From: an uncultured Saprospiraceae bacterium | Lineage (GTDB): Bacteria > Bacteroidota > Bacteroidia > Chitinophagales > Saprospiraceae | Reading direction: 5' to 3' | Assembly (NCBI GenBank): GCA_937942435.1 | Contig: CALDEM010000022.1 | Coordinates: 1-35,940, forward strand | DNA: 35,940 nt | In this document: positions 17,034 to 26,414 of the stretch, piece after piece | How the letters are laid out: each line of letters starts with the position of its first letter | Position numbering within the stretch: the first letter of the stretch is position 1 | Made by a program: the position numbers and the translations under genes | Notes under the pieces: model-generated | Told to the model about the DNA's origin: nothing | The model's input: the letters and a program-made list of their open reading frames with translations, nothing else | Databases searched by the model: none

Positions 17034-20021
17034 ATGTGTAAATCGTTTTTTTTCAGACAGTTAGTAATCATCTTAGTAACTGTTGGCGGACTAAACAATC
17101 AAGTTGTCAGTCAGCAAGATCTCTATGGGTCAAGGACATTAGAGCTCGATGATCGCATCGCTGAAGGTCTATATCACTTTGCTTTGTCAACAATCGATCC
17201 TTATAGCGATATGACAAGTGCCCAAGAGGTAGATCGACACAAGATCATCGGCTTGCTTCATACTCGATATCCAGATCTCACATATGAGTTGGAGCGCACA
17301 CCTAAGCAGACCATCAGTGGCAAGGAGATATCTCAACTCTTCGTACAGATATTAAAAGAAGAGTCATCTGCGCAAGTCTTAGATACTGAAGATAGTTTTT
17401 GGGGCATAGTAGAAGATGCAACGCTTACGTATGATGAGCAAGCAACCTTTAAGTTTTTATACGCCTATGAGCTCTTTAAGCAAAAGAGATTTATAGAAGC
17501 GGATAAGATCTTTGATAAGATTATAAAAGAGCGTAAAGGAGAATATGAATATGCATTCTATTACTCAGGCCTCATCGCCATGCTTAACAAACAGTATGAT
17601 GATGCTCAAGACAAGCTTAAAAAGATAGGCAAAGATGAGAAGTTAAAAAATCAAACTCCATACTACCTGGCAGCGGCTCATTATGGTAACAAAGATTATA
17701 ACACTGTCGTAAAATACTATGAACCTAGAATACGAGATCATCAACTCCACAATAGCGAAGGGATTATAAAGATCGTAGCATATGCACAGTACAAGTCAGG
17801 AGATTATAAAGGAGCGATCGCTTCTCTTGATATGTTACGAAACAAAAGACAATTACTCCCTGAGGAAAATTATGTCTTAGGCATCGCTTATCAGAAAATA
17901 GGAAACGACGCCGCTTCGTCAGAATACCTAAGCGATATCGCCTCAGTACAAAGTAACATCTCATCAAAGGCACAATATGAGCATGCTTTAAACCTCGCTA
18001 ATCAAGGTAATACGACTGAAGCCATTGCAACATTTGAGCGTCTATATACGAATGGAGCTTTTGATAAAGATGAAATTAATTGGAACCTTGCTGTTCTAAA
18101 TGGCAGAATCAATAAGTACGACAAACTGGCATTTCATGCTGTCAAGTTAATGGACAGCAATAAAAAGAATGAAGCTACTGCCCTACTCTCTCAGGTGATT
18201 GACAATATAGACAATGAGACAGTTTATAAAAACATAGTCGGACAACTCAACATAGCGCTTGAAGACAAGTCGATTATAAAGAGCTCTCTTTATAATAAAG
18301 CCCTTACATCGCTACAACAGAACAATAAAGACAAAGCCAAATCCTACTTTGACCTAATGGCAGATATTGATCCGCGGGTAGAAGAGAGAGGCAATGTAGC
18401 AGCATGGCGAGGCATCATGGCTTACGAAGATGAAAACTATCAAAAAGCCAGTCGACTTCTTTCTAATTACGAATCCACTCGACCAGCAGAGCAGCCGTTA
18501 TCTAAGCTAGACTTTGATGTGGCTTACTTCTTAGGTTATAGTAACTTCAAATTAAAAAACCATTCAGAAGCACTTGGATACTTTTCTAAATCACTTGACA
18601 TACTTAAGAGCAAGCCATCTGACCAAAGCATAGCAAGTAAAGAAGATGATATCTTCCTACGCATAGGAGACAGCTACTTCCTCTTAGACGAATACCAAAG
18701 CGCACAAAGAGCTTACACACAAATTATAAATAGAAATGGTCCTCGAAAAGATTATGCTTTATGGCAGAACGCTATAATAGCAGAACTTGATGGACGGCCT
18801 TATGATCAGATTCTCATTTTGGATGAGATCGTATCTGATTATAAGCAAAGCAAGTATTTTAACAGAGCAAGATTCAATACAGCTAATGCACTCTTTACAA
18901 TTAAAGAGTATGATAAGGCAGCTAACTTTTATAACGATATCATAAGCTCTGCTGCACCTACACATCTACAAGAAGAGTCAACAGCGCAACTTGGCTTGAT
19001 CAGTGTCAACGCTGGTGCATATGATAAAGCCGAAGCTTACTTTCAATCACTAATTGACAATTCTTCTAATCAGGATGTCATTCAAAGATCACAACTTGCT
19101 CTAAGAGAGATCTATGCGGACTATACGAACAATACGGAAGCATATCTTGACCTGGTAGCGGGTAATGATATGTCTAATAACACGGAGGTCACTAAAGCTT
19201 TGTATGATCTGGCATTAGACAATTATGAGAAAGGAGCTGTAGTACCAGCGATAGATCAATGGACCAAGCTCATCAATGAGTACCCTCAAGATCTTGGCAT
19301 ACCACAGACCCACCTCATGCTTGCCAAATCATACGAGATACAGCGAGATTGGGCTAAAGCTCAATCAAGCTATGTTGCAGCAACAAGTCACAAAGACGAA
19401 GCTAAATCTAAAGAGGCTTACAAAAGAGCACTGGAGATAACTTTTGATCGACAGCAAGAGTTTACTTCATTCTTAAGCCTCATTAATAAGCGGGAAGCTC
19501 AATATCCAAAGCTGGCTATGAGCGAAGATGAGCATTATAGATGGTCTAAAGCTTTGATAGCGACAGATCAGACAACTCAATCCATTGCTTCTGTCCATCA
19601 ATATATCCTAACGGATACTTACAAGGCAGATAACAAGACGCTGCTCGTGAAAGATTTATCTAATAAAATGGTATCTCAAAAAGATTGGACAGCTCTTATA
19701 GATTTTTATAAAAACGATAATGTAGCAACCTTAGTAAAGAAAATGCCTAAGCAGATCTATCAACGAGGATTGGCCAACTTTAACAATAGCAACCTTGATG
19801 AGGCATACTCAAACATTACGGATCACTATGACGCACTACTTGAAGAGCCAGCATGGCTCGCAAAAGGCATCATCTTGATTGCAGATATCAGCATCCTTAA
19901 AGATGACAAAGACAGTGCGATTGCAGCTCTTGAAGCATTGATAGGTTCAGATACTAACATCCCTCCAAGCCTCAAGGAAACTGCAAAAGAGAAATTAAGA
20001 TCTTTAGAATTACAAAACTAG
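17034..20021 (+). CDS. Large secreted TPR-repeat protein
   Basis: This 995-residue protein has a signal peptide (FFFRQLVIILVTVGGLNNQVVSQ) and is then built almost wholly of tetratricopeptide-like helical pairs. Examples are FYYSGLIAMLNKQYDDAQDKLKKI, NYVLGIAYQKIGNDAASSEYL, DDIFLRIGDSYFLLDEYQSAQRAYTQI and LMLAKSYEIQRDWAKAQSSYVAA. Such solenoids are protein-binding scaffolds, so a role in assembling or holding an envelope complex in the periplasm is likely. It is followed after 28 bases by an outer-membrane barrel gene; this pairing of a ~1000-residue TPR protein with a ~540-residue barrel is, as I recall, frequent in Bacteroidota. No enzyme motif is visible. The precise function is not known to me. 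Confidence 0.85.
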   Translation: MCKSFFFRQLVIILVTVGGLNNQVVSQQDLYGSRTLELDDRIAEGLYHFALSTIDPYSDMTSAQEVDRHKIIGLLHTRYPDLTYELERTPKQTISGKEISQLFVQILKEESSAQVLDTEDSFWGIVEDATLTYDEQATFKFLYAYELFKQKRFIEADKIFDKIIKERKGEYEYAFYYSGLIAMLNKQYDDAQDKLKKIGKDEKLKNQTPYYLAAAHYGNKDYNTVVKYYEPRIRDHQLHNSEGIIKIVAYAQYKSGDYKGAIASLDMLRNKRQLLPEENYVLGIAYQKIGNDAASSEYLSDIASVQSNISSKAQYEHALNLANQGNTTEAIATFERLYTNGAFDKDEINWNLAVLNGRINKYDKLAFHAVKLMDSNKKNEATALLSQVIDNIDNETVYKNIVGQLNIALEDKSIIKSSLYNKALTSLQQNNKDKAKSYFDLMADIDPRVEERGNVAAWRGIMAYEDENYQKASRLLSNYESTRPAEQPLSKLDFDVAYFLGYSNFKLKNHSEALGYFSKSLDILKSKPSDQSIASKEDDIFLRIGDSYFLLDEYQSAQRAYTQIINRNGPRKDYALWQNAIIAELDGRPYDQILILDEIVSDYKQSKYFNRARFNTANALFTIKEYDKAANFYNDIISSAAPTHLQEESTAQLGLISVNAGAYDKAEAYFQSLIDNSSNQDVIQRSQLALREIYADYTNNTEAYLDLVAGNDMSNNTEVTKALYDLALDNYEKGAVVPAIDQWTKLINEYPQDLGIPQTHLMLAKSYEIQRDWAKAQSSYVAATSHKDEAKSKEAYKRALEITFDRQQEFTSFLSLINKREAQYPKLAMSEDEHYRWSKALIATDQTTQSIASVHQYILTDTYKADNKTLLVKDLSNKMVSQKDWTALIDFYKNDNVATLVKKMPKQIYQRGLANFNNSNLDEAYSNITDHYDALLEEPAWLAKGIILIADISILKDDKDSAIAALEALIGSDTNIPPSLKETAKEKLRSLELQN

Positions 20022-20049
20022 AAGCCAAAATATTCTAAACCCCACATTG

Positions 20050-21660
20050 ATGAAAACGACAACAACATTATTATTTAGCATTCTGGCTCTTTCATTATTT
20101 GGCCAAAAGCCCTCCCTAGATAATAGAGAGATACTAGTTAAGAAAGAATACAATAATGAGATCTATCAATCTAATCCGGTATTTGATTATGCCTCCATTA
20201 TGGTTCCAGAGAGATCTCACCTCAACATTAAGAAAGATACACTTTCGACTATATCTGCATTCACGCCAGATATAGATATATCTATCATGCCAGTAGCTTA
20301 CAAGACCTTACCAGATATATCAGGGCATAAGGGATTTTTAAAATTAGACAAAGGAACTCTTAATCCTATCTATGGCCAAGCTGGGTACGCATATACAGCA
20401 CCTAATTATTTTAATATCAATGCTGTTGTCAACTATGACAATCGAAATGAAAAAAAAGTAGCTAACAAATCTATAACCAGCAAAGGCCTAGATGTGAGCA
20501 TGCAGTACTACTTAACAAAGGAGACTAAGACTGACCTTCGCGTGTCGTATGATCGCAACAATTTTGGCCTATACGGTATGGAACTTTTCCCAGTAGGTTC
20601 TGATGCACAAAACTTCAATGTCTATGATCGCATATCAGCTAACTTAGGTTTTCAAACATTTAAGTCAGCACCAAGTCATTGGAACTTCAGAGCGCATACC
20701 ATGCTCTCACAATGGGAATCTATAAGTACTAATCATAACGAGAGAAACATCACTGCACTCGGTACTGTAGAGTACAAAGTCAATGATATTTGGGATTTCT
20801 CTATAACACCCCAATATCAAACTTCACTAAGTGATACTTATGGTAATGGACAAATCCTAAAAGGATCAGCAGATCTTGCTTACAACATCAGAAGCTTCTA
20901 TGCTAAAGTCGGCGTAAGCGCCAATCATTTTAATGACCAGACAAGGATCTGGCCAAGTGCCGATATCCGATGGCAAGTAGGACATGACACAGATATTAAA
21001 ATCAAGTCGAGTTCTTACGCAACGATATGGGGTGGCGACAATGCATCAAAAATCAACCCATATATCTCAACTGCTTCACTCGAAGGAACTGAAAGAGACT
21101 ATGCATTTAATAGGCTCTTACAGATGAATGTGGCGTCTGATCTTAATCATGACGTAGCTGTAGACTTTGGCATCAGTTATCTTAATGCTACTGATGATCT
21201 TAACTTCATCATGCACAACGTAGACACTCGTCAGTTTGATTATAGTCTCATCAGTTATGAACGCCTAAGACTACAAGTAGATGTAACAAAAAAAGTGGGA
21301 GCCGCACTTTACACAGGACTTCAATTACAATATGACAACTTTGCCAAGATGAGCGACATATTGTACAACAGGCCCACGGTTGTAATCGTACCTCATATAG
21401 AAACACACCTTCTCAATAACAAATTAATTGCAGAGCTACAAGCAACTATCAACAATCCGCAAGCTTTTCAAGTAGATACACCGCTAAAGAATAGATCAAG
21501 TTGGAGAAAAAACTTATCGTTCAATTTTACTTATAAAGTAATGGACCAACTGAATATCAATCTCAATGCAGATAACATATTAGGTGATACCTATCAAGTA
21601 TGGAATGGATACAATAACTTTAATAGAAACCTCTCTGGAGGGATTCTTTTAAAGTTATAG
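20050..21660 (+). CDS. Outer-membrane beta-barrel protein (TonB-receptor-like, no plug)
   Basis: This 536-residue protein starts at ATG 20050 (MKTTTTLLFSILALSLFGQ signal peptide); the TTG three bases earlier is not needed. After about 70 residues of linker the chain shows repeated amphipathic strands ending in aromatic residues (FLKLDKGTLNPIYGQAGYAY, LDVSMQYYLTKETKTDLRVSY, LSFNFTYKVMDQLNINLNADNI), the pattern of a large barrel. There is no TonB plug domain and no TonB box. FTPDIDISIMPVAYKTLP followed by a glycine-rich first strand resembles a group usually annotated as TonB-dependent receptor that sits next to a TPR gene. The two plus-strand genes form an operon, so the TPR protein may be the barrel's periplasmic partner. 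Substrate unknown. Confidence 0.75.
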   Translation: MKTTTTLLFSILALSLFGQKPSLDNREILVKKEYNNEIYQSNPVFDYASIMVPERSHLNIKKDTLSTISAFTPDIDISIMPVAYKTLPDISGHKGFLKLDKGTLNPIYGQAGYAYTAPNYFNINAVVNYDNRNEKKVANKSITSKGLDVSMQYYLTKETKTDLRVSYDRNNFGLYGMELFPVGSDAQNFNVYDRISANLGFQTFKSAPSHWNFRAHTMLSQWESISTNHNERNITALGTVEYKVNDIWDFSITPQYQTSLSDTYGNGQILKGSADLAYNIRSFYAKVGVSANHFNDQTRIWPSADIRWQVGHDTDIKIKSSSYATIWGGDNASKINPYISTASLEGTERDYAFNRLLQMNVASDLNHDVAVDFGISYLNATDDLNFIMHNVDTRQFDYSLISYERLRLQVDVTKKVGAALYTGLQLQYDNFAKMSDILYNRPTVVIVPHIETHLLNNKLIAELQATINNPQAFQVDTPLKNRSSWRKNLSFNFTYKVMDQLNINLNADNILGDTYQVWNGYNNFNRNLSGGILLKL

Positions 21661-21696
21661 TTTCTAATTAGGTGCTATATCTATACTAACTTAGAA

Positions 21697-21746
21697 ATTA
21701 ACGAACAAGAGCGCTCTTCGATTGAAGAGCGCTCTTGTTCGTTAAT
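21697..21746. terminator. Perfect 23-bp hairpin between convergent genes
   Basis: Arms 21697-21719 and 21724-21746 are exact reverse complements over 23 bases with a GATT loop. The arms contain the inner palindrome AGAGCGCTCT. It lies 36 bases after the barrel gene stop and 18 bases before the end of the patatin gene on the opposite strand. There is no T-run on either side, so it is not a classical Rho-independent terminator, but the site between two converging genes suits a bidirectional transcript end or RNA-stabilising hairpin. Confidence 0.6.
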
Positions 21747-21764
21747 GGTGTTACCATATACTTG

Positions 21765-23618
21765 TCACTCCGTCTCACTATCCCTAAACTGATCCAAGTC
21801 ATCTCGACCGGCCATAAGCTGTTTCGCATGCTTATACCCTATCTCCGATATCTTATGAAATGACTTCCAGTCCATCAATCCAAAATGATAAACTGGAGGG
21901 CTAAAAAACAAATCAATTTTATTGAAGTGATCTCTACTTTGATTTTCACTCATGGCAAAAGTTGATTTTGCTATAGTCTCCATCATATTGGGTAGGTTCT
22001 CGTACTTATCTTTTCTAAACAACTTAGAAGTCCATCTCTCTAAAAAAGAAGGAAGCTCTGCGACATTGACTTCTTTAATCTCATCGGTATCTAGGTTAAC
22101 CCCAATGACATTGCCCACTCCCTTTTTTGTGATAATATCAACTGGGATATTATTGAACACGACTCCATCCACCAAAACATGATGTTCATAGATCACGGGA
22201 GGAAACACGCCAGGCAAAGAGATACTCGCTCTTATAGACTTCCATAGTGGGCCTGTCTCATGGAGCCTCATCTTTGCACTTGTTAGATCCGATGACACAC
22301 AGAAGTAAGGCACCCATAGATCTTCTATCTGTATATCTTTAAAAACAGTCTTGAGTAGTTTATTGATTTTCTTACCACTGAGCAGACCATAAAATGGAAA
22401 CAAATTGAAATCCTTAACCGGTGTAGGATTATTCATAAATACTTCCTCTGACATATCAGAAACTTCTTTGGCCGACATGTCCATCGCAATCAACCCAGCC
22501 ATGATCGAACCGATACTAGTCCCACATACGTAATCTATCTCGATGTTTTGCTCTTCAAGTGCTTTATAAACACCTACATGCGCCATACCTTTTGCACCAC
22601 CACCACTCAACACTAATCCATTAGACCGTCCGCACACGATACGCGCTATACGCGATATATCCTTTTTATTATTTGTTCTTACATGGTGATGGCCGTTGAT
22701 CTTACGGTCATGATACCACTCTATCGTTCGCTCAGGTAGTGATGTGGTCTCTGGGTGTACAAGCATCATCTTTACATTCCATCCATTCTCCGGAGCGTAG
22801 TTGTCGAAGATTTTCTCTATTGACCTTTTATGCTTTCCTAAGGAAGTATCTACAATCACCAAACTATAATCAGAGTGCCTCAAGCACAACTCACTCCAGT
22901 TGTCGTCTTCTTTATTGCTGATGAGTAAGAGATAATCATGCTGACTTTCTAACTCATTAAGTAATACAGATATACGTTGATGGTCACTTTTGGTTTCACT
23001 ATCAGAGATACCTCTGATGCCAATCTCTTTTTCTATAAAATCAGAATCTATAACTTTTGCAATGCCAAATTTTTCAATTGACTTGATAAACAAGTCTACT
23101 GTATGATTGACCGAAGGTGTATCATCTGCCTTATATACGGAGAATACTACAAAACTATTGGGCTTCTTTTGAAAGCTTAGCTGATTCTTAAGACGACTCA
23201 CAACGAGGCGTGAGATATGAAGTAAAAAATCAGGGTACTTTCTAATCAACACTTCAAAGTCCGACTTATGGATCTCGCCCAGTACACTATCCCTGATAGC
23301 ATATATGTCCGCGGACCTTGTAGCCCCATCATTGATGAGAGCCATCTCCCCTACACTTTCTCCACGACTGATCTCACCGACTAAGATGCTCTTACCAACG
23401 GCATCAGGAACCAGTGCAACCAACCGCCCACTCATCAATAGATACATACTTTCGCCCTCGTCGCCTCTGCGCATCAAGTATTCTCCCCCCTTTACTTCTC
23501 TATAGGCAGTAACCTTAAGGATGTCTTCTAATGATTCATCATCAGAGACGTTGAAAAAATTGGACAAAAACTCAGATAGTATCTGGTTTCTCTTAGGTAC
23601 AGTGCTTGTATCTTTCAT
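21765..23618 (-). CDS. cNMP-binding domain/patatin-like phospholipase
   Basis: This 617-residue protein starts at ATG 23616-23618 (MKDTSTVPKRNQ); a TTG 12 bases upstream is rejected. Residues about 15-145 form a cyclic-nucleotide-binding domain, with GESMYLLMSGRLVAL and a phosphate-binding cassette GESVGEMALINDGATRSA that keeps the Glu and Arg contacts. A central region (about 160-310) is of less clear type. The C-terminal patatin lipase domain has the oxyanion loop GGGAKGMAHVG, nucleophile Ser368 in GTSIGS and the catalytic Asp484 in VDGV. The order is the same as in neuropathy-target-esterase-type lysophospholipases and suggests control of lipid hydrolysis by a nucleotide ligand. No signal peptide is seen, so it is cytosolic or membrane-associated. 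Confidence 0.9.
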   Translation of the reverse strand: MKDTSTVPKRNQILSEFLSNFFNVSDDESLEDILKVTAYREVKGGEYLMRRGDEGESMYLLMSGRLVALVPDAVGKSILVGEISRGESVGEMALINDGATRSADIYAIRDSVLGEIHKSDFEVLIRKYPDFLLHISRLVVSRLKNQLSFQKKPNSFVVFSVYKADDTPSVNHTVDLFIKSIEKFGIAKVIDSDFIEKEIGIRGISDSETKSDHQRISVLLNELESQHDYLLLISNKEDDNWSELCLRHSDYSLVIVDTSLGKHKRSIEKIFDNYAPENGWNVKMMLVHPETTSLPERTIEWYHDRKINGHHHVRTNNKKDISRIARIVCGRSNGLVLSGGGAKGMAHVGVYKALEEQNIEIDYVCGTSIGSIMAGLIAMDMSAKEVSDMSEEVFMNNPTPVKDFNLFPFYGLLSGKKINKLLKTVFKDIQIEDLWVPYFCVSSDLTSAKMRLHETGPLWKSIRASISLPGVFPPVIYEHHVLVDGVVFNNIPVDIITKKGVGNVIGVNLDTDEIKEVNVAELPSFLERWTSKLFRKDKYENLPNMMETIAKSTFAMSENQSRDHFNKIDLFFSPPVYHFGLMDWKSFHKISEIGYKHAKQLMAGRDDLDQFRDSETE

Positions 23619-23701
23619 TGAAGATGACAAAATAGAAAAAACTCTACTTAGAGCAGTTAGGTAAAAGTGATAAAGAAAAAAACGCTTAATAAGAGAGTCT
23701 G

Positions 23702-25240
23702 TCAGTTGCCTGATTCGTCACAACCACTGTTATACACTTGAAATGTCTTATTGTTACCTACTTCAAAACCTGGAAAGAACTCTACTGCTGCGCCTGAACT
23801 AAATGTATTAAATTCATTTACGTTAGTGGAAGACAAAATCATATCACTCGCTAATACCGCTATTGGGGCGTTTGTTATGGTATCAGCATTAACGATTGGT
23901 TCGCATGGTTCAGTGAGGTCGCAGACGTTGTTCATATTATGATCTAATAATACACCGATACAATTACAATCTTCATCTAGCTGATCATTCATAGTGCAGT
24001 TATCTCCGTCATCACAAGCTGTCCCTGCGATACAATTGTTACAACTGGCATTATAGATCTTAGTATACATTAGCGCACCCGGTTCTTCACCAAATCCATG
24101 ATCATAATTAATACCTATATCAGGATTGAGAAAACAATAGCTCATTATAGAACCTCCATCATTTGTAGGTGGGCCTAATGAGCAACTTCCTTCGGGAGCA
24201 AAACAATTATCCAAAGAAGAAGCATAGTTAGATCCCCAGACGCAAGCGTGGTTATGAGGAGATCCGACTACATGTCCGAGCTCATGTGCCGTGACATAAG
24301 TGCTGAACGAATACGAAGTCGACTGGACTTCCTCTATATCGATACTTGCTGAGAGAGCATAGGGGCCAGAGTGATCAGTTGGATCATAAGAATGACATAT
24401 CTTATCTAAGTAAGCCTTGCCTCCGCCGATCGATCTTCCTGTAAGTAGCTGTGCAACGTCTCCGATGTAGTCATCTTTAATAGCTTCGCCAAATCCAGTC
24501 AATACTTGAGATATATTAGGATATGCAGCATATGGATCTGGGATATCCCAGATGATGATCTCTGAGATCTGAAGATCTATATTGTGTATACTAAATAAAG
24601 CTGAAACTTGCGTATATAAAGCATTGACCCAAGCGATGGTTAGATCAACATCAGAATCATTATCAAGAAACAATAGATAATCGATATGAACTGATAGGTC
24701 TAAGTCAACTGGCTCAGACGTCTTGTAGTTTTCTCTTAATTTGACGTAAGTATCTGCACCTTCATCCGATGTGGCACATCCGACTTCTATCGGATCATTT
24801 TCATGTATCACCATCTGTTTAAGCTCACCAGAAGGCAGCTGCTCTAAGACATAATCGGTAGCGTTGTTATTATAATTGATGCTCATACGCTCACTATTTA
24901 AGGTGAGGATACTCATATGTCCAGCGTCAGATCTGTAAGATATAGGCTGATCGATCATGCTAGTAGTCGCGCCGCTTGCCACAGATATCTGCAAGTCATT
25001 AGAGAACAAGTTGACTTTGTTAAACGTCGTTGGGACTAATAGCCCTTCCATAGGGACAAGCGTCTGAAAGCTCGATGGCCGAGCGGCATATAGGTCTTTT
25101 CTTTTATCGTCATCTATGGAGTACAAACCTTCATTTTTGCTTGACAGCAGGTTTATATAATCGGTAGTTACTACCGCTTGTCCATCTAAAAAGAAGGACG
25201 ATATAGTAAACAATAAGACGATGTTAATCGCTATTTTCAT
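23702..25240 (-). CDS. Secreted M12B-type (reprolysin-like) metallopeptidase
   Basis: This 512-residue metzincin has a signal peptide (MKIAINIVLLFTISSFFLDGQA). The zinc site is HELGHVVGSPH, with ligands His319, His323 and His329 and the base Glu320, and a Met-turn is in GSIMSYCF. A propeptide-like region of about 190 residues precedes the catalytic domain, which begins near LSVHIDYLLFLDN. After it comes a Cys-rich stretch (CNNCIAGTACDDGDNCTMNDQLDEDCNC) and then a final segment with VEFFPGFEVGNNKTFQVY, a short repeat-like C-terminal module often seen on Bacteroidota surface proteins. A typical T9SS sorting domain is not evident. It is separated from the patatin gene by 83 bases. Secretion and protein degradation are inferred. 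Confidence 0.88.
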   Translation of the reverse strand: MKIAINIVLLFTISSFFLDGQAVVTTDYINLLSSKNEGLYSIDDDKRKDLYAARPSSFQTLVPMEGLLVPTTFNKVNLFSNDLQISVASGATTSMIDQPISYRSDAGHMSILTLNSERMSINYNNNATDYVLEQLPSGELKQMVIHENDPIEVGCATSDEGADTYVKLRENYKTSEPVDLDLSVHIDYLLFLDNDSDVDLTIAWVNALYTQVSALFSIHNIDLQISEIIIWDIPDPYAAYPNISQVLTGFGEAIKDDYIGDVAQLLTGRSIGGGKAYLDKICHSYDPTDHSGPYALSASIDIEEVQSTSYSFSTYVTAHELGHVVGSPHNHACVWGSNYASSLDNCFAPEGSCSLGPPTNDGGSIMSYCFLNPDIGINYDHGFGEEPGALMYTKIYNASCNNCIAGTACDDGDNCTMNDQLDEDCNCIGVLLDHNMNNVCDLTEPCEPIVNADTITNAPIAVLASDMILSSTNVNEFNTFSSGAAVEFFPGFEVGNNKTFQVYNSGCDESGN

Positions 25241-25279
25241 GAGTATCTACACTATTGAGATACTGTTTTTGGGGTAAAG

Positions 25280-25311
25280 CAAATATACATATTAAAATTT
25301 TATTTAATATG
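25280..25311 (-). promoter_or_regulatory. -7 box with AT-rich dyad upstream of the metallopeptidase
   Basis: On the minus strand TATATTTG (25280-25287) exactly matches TAnnTTTG, 40 bases before the ATG. Directly upstream lies a perfect 9-base inverted repeat (25288-25296 and 25303-25311, 6-base centre) covering most of the -33 to -7 spacer. No TTG is found at the -33 position, so the promoter may be weak or activator-dependent and the dyad a binding site. This is inference. Confidence 0.4.
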
Positions 25312-25386
25312 TCTTTTCTATTGCTGATTGTGCGTTACTCTGTAGAATTGACTCGACAAGAGTGCCATGTGTCTATACTCTGATAT

Positions 25387-25881
25387 CTAAAAGTGATCTG
25401 ATTCTGAGATAATCATTGGGACGAGCTTCTTAATCACTGCTCGCTCTTCTTTATTGAGTTGGTCATAGTCCACGTCATATCGAGCTAAGGCTGCTTGATC
25501 CCTAAGGGTATGATAGGCCGACTTGATCTCATCATATACAGTGATATATGTTGCATAAGTAGCACTCGTATCTGTTACCAAAGAGAGTATCGGTTGCTGG
25601 TTGATGGAGAGACGTTGACGTATGTGATCACTGACCTTTTCAGAAATACTTTGAACAGAAACACTTGCATGCTCTACAGACACTTCATCATACTTGTTGA
25701 TCTGAACAGTAAGAACCCGACGCTCATCGATCTCAACCGATGACTCGCTATACTCAGGCAAGACAACTCTTATGCCTATTGGATTTTCGATCGAGGTAGC
25801 TACCAAAAAAAACAGCAATAATAAAAACGCGATATCAGCCATAGAGCCAGCATTGATCGTTGGGTTAAGTCTATCTCTCAT
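25387..25881 (-). CDS. exbD: ExbD/TolR-type proton channel subunit
   Basis: This 164-residue protein has a single N-terminal transmembrane helix (MADIAFLLLLFFLVATSI, about residues 14-31) carrying the proton-conducting Asp16, and a periplasmic domain after it. INAGSMADIAFLLLLFFLVAT is the usual signature of Bacteroidota ExbD proteins, which work with ExbB (MotA/TolQ type) to energise TonB. Neither ExbB, a second ExbD nor TonB is adjacent: the upstream neighbour is divergent and the downstream neighbour is the metallopeptidase, 146 bases away. It therefore probably joins an ExbB made elsewhere, or works in another complex. The C-terminal NKEERAVIKKLVPMIISES segment is polar. Confidence 0.85.
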   Translation of the reverse strand: MRDRLNPTINAGSMADIAFLLLLFFLVATSIENPIGIRVVLPEYSESSVEIDERRVLTVQINKYDEVSVEHASVSVQSISEKVSDHIRQRLSINQQPILSLVTDTSATYATYITVYDEIKSAYHTLRDQAALARYDVDYDQLNKEERAVIKKLVPMIISESDHF

Positions 25882-25997
25882 AACAGAAGTTTACATATAA
25901 GATGCACATCGCACTCGATGGGTTGCTTACTGTGTCGGCTCGCATAAGACTTAAGTGAACCTAACTTAGTATCTTGCCAAAAAGCAACAATCGACAG

Positions 25998-26414
25998 ATG
26001 TCTTTTGCTAATATCATCCCTGCCCTTAGATATAAAGATGCTCTCAAAGCTATCGAATGGCTCTGTGACACTTTAGGGTTTAAGAGGCATGTAGTATTTG
26101 AATCAGATGGCATAGTCCATCATGCAGAGTTGACATTTGGCAACGGTATGATCATGGTCGGTTCATCACGAGAAGGTCCATTTGACGCACTTACTAAGAT
26201 GCCTGCCGAGATTGGTAATTATAATACGCAAAGCCCTTACCTATTCGTAGATGATCTGGATAGCTTTTATAATCAAGTAAAAAGAAAAGGAGCAGAGATT
26301 GTACTTCCATTAAAAGTAGAACCACATGGCTCAGGCTTCACATGTCGCGATCCAGAAGGACACCTCTGGAGTTTTGGAGACATGAATCCATGGAATAACA
26401 AACCTAATATATGA
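25998..26414 (+). CDS. VOC (glyoxalase/bleomycin-resistance) family protein, PhnB-like
   Basis: This 138-residue protein starts at ATG 25998 (MSFANIIPALRYKDALKAIEWL); the upstream TTG at 25974 adds eight polar residues and is unlikely. One VOC module pair is visible: PALRYKDALKAIEWLCDTLGF, EGIVHHAELTFGNGMIMVG-like segments and DPEGHLWSFGD at the end, where the family places a metal ligand (Glu/His). Proteins of this subtype bind small molecules or detoxify aldehydes, but the substrate is not predictable. Its stop overlaps the ATG of pxpA by the four bases ATGA (26411-26414), so it is translated with the oxoprolinase genes and may act on a related metabolite. Confidence 0.8.
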   Translation: MSFANIIPALRYKDALKAIEWLCDTLGFKRHVVFESDGIVHHAELTFGNGMIMVGSSREGPFDALTKMPAEIGNYNTQSPYLFVDDLDSFYNQVKRKGAEIVLPLKVEPHGSGFTCRDPEGHLWSFGDMNPWNNKPNI

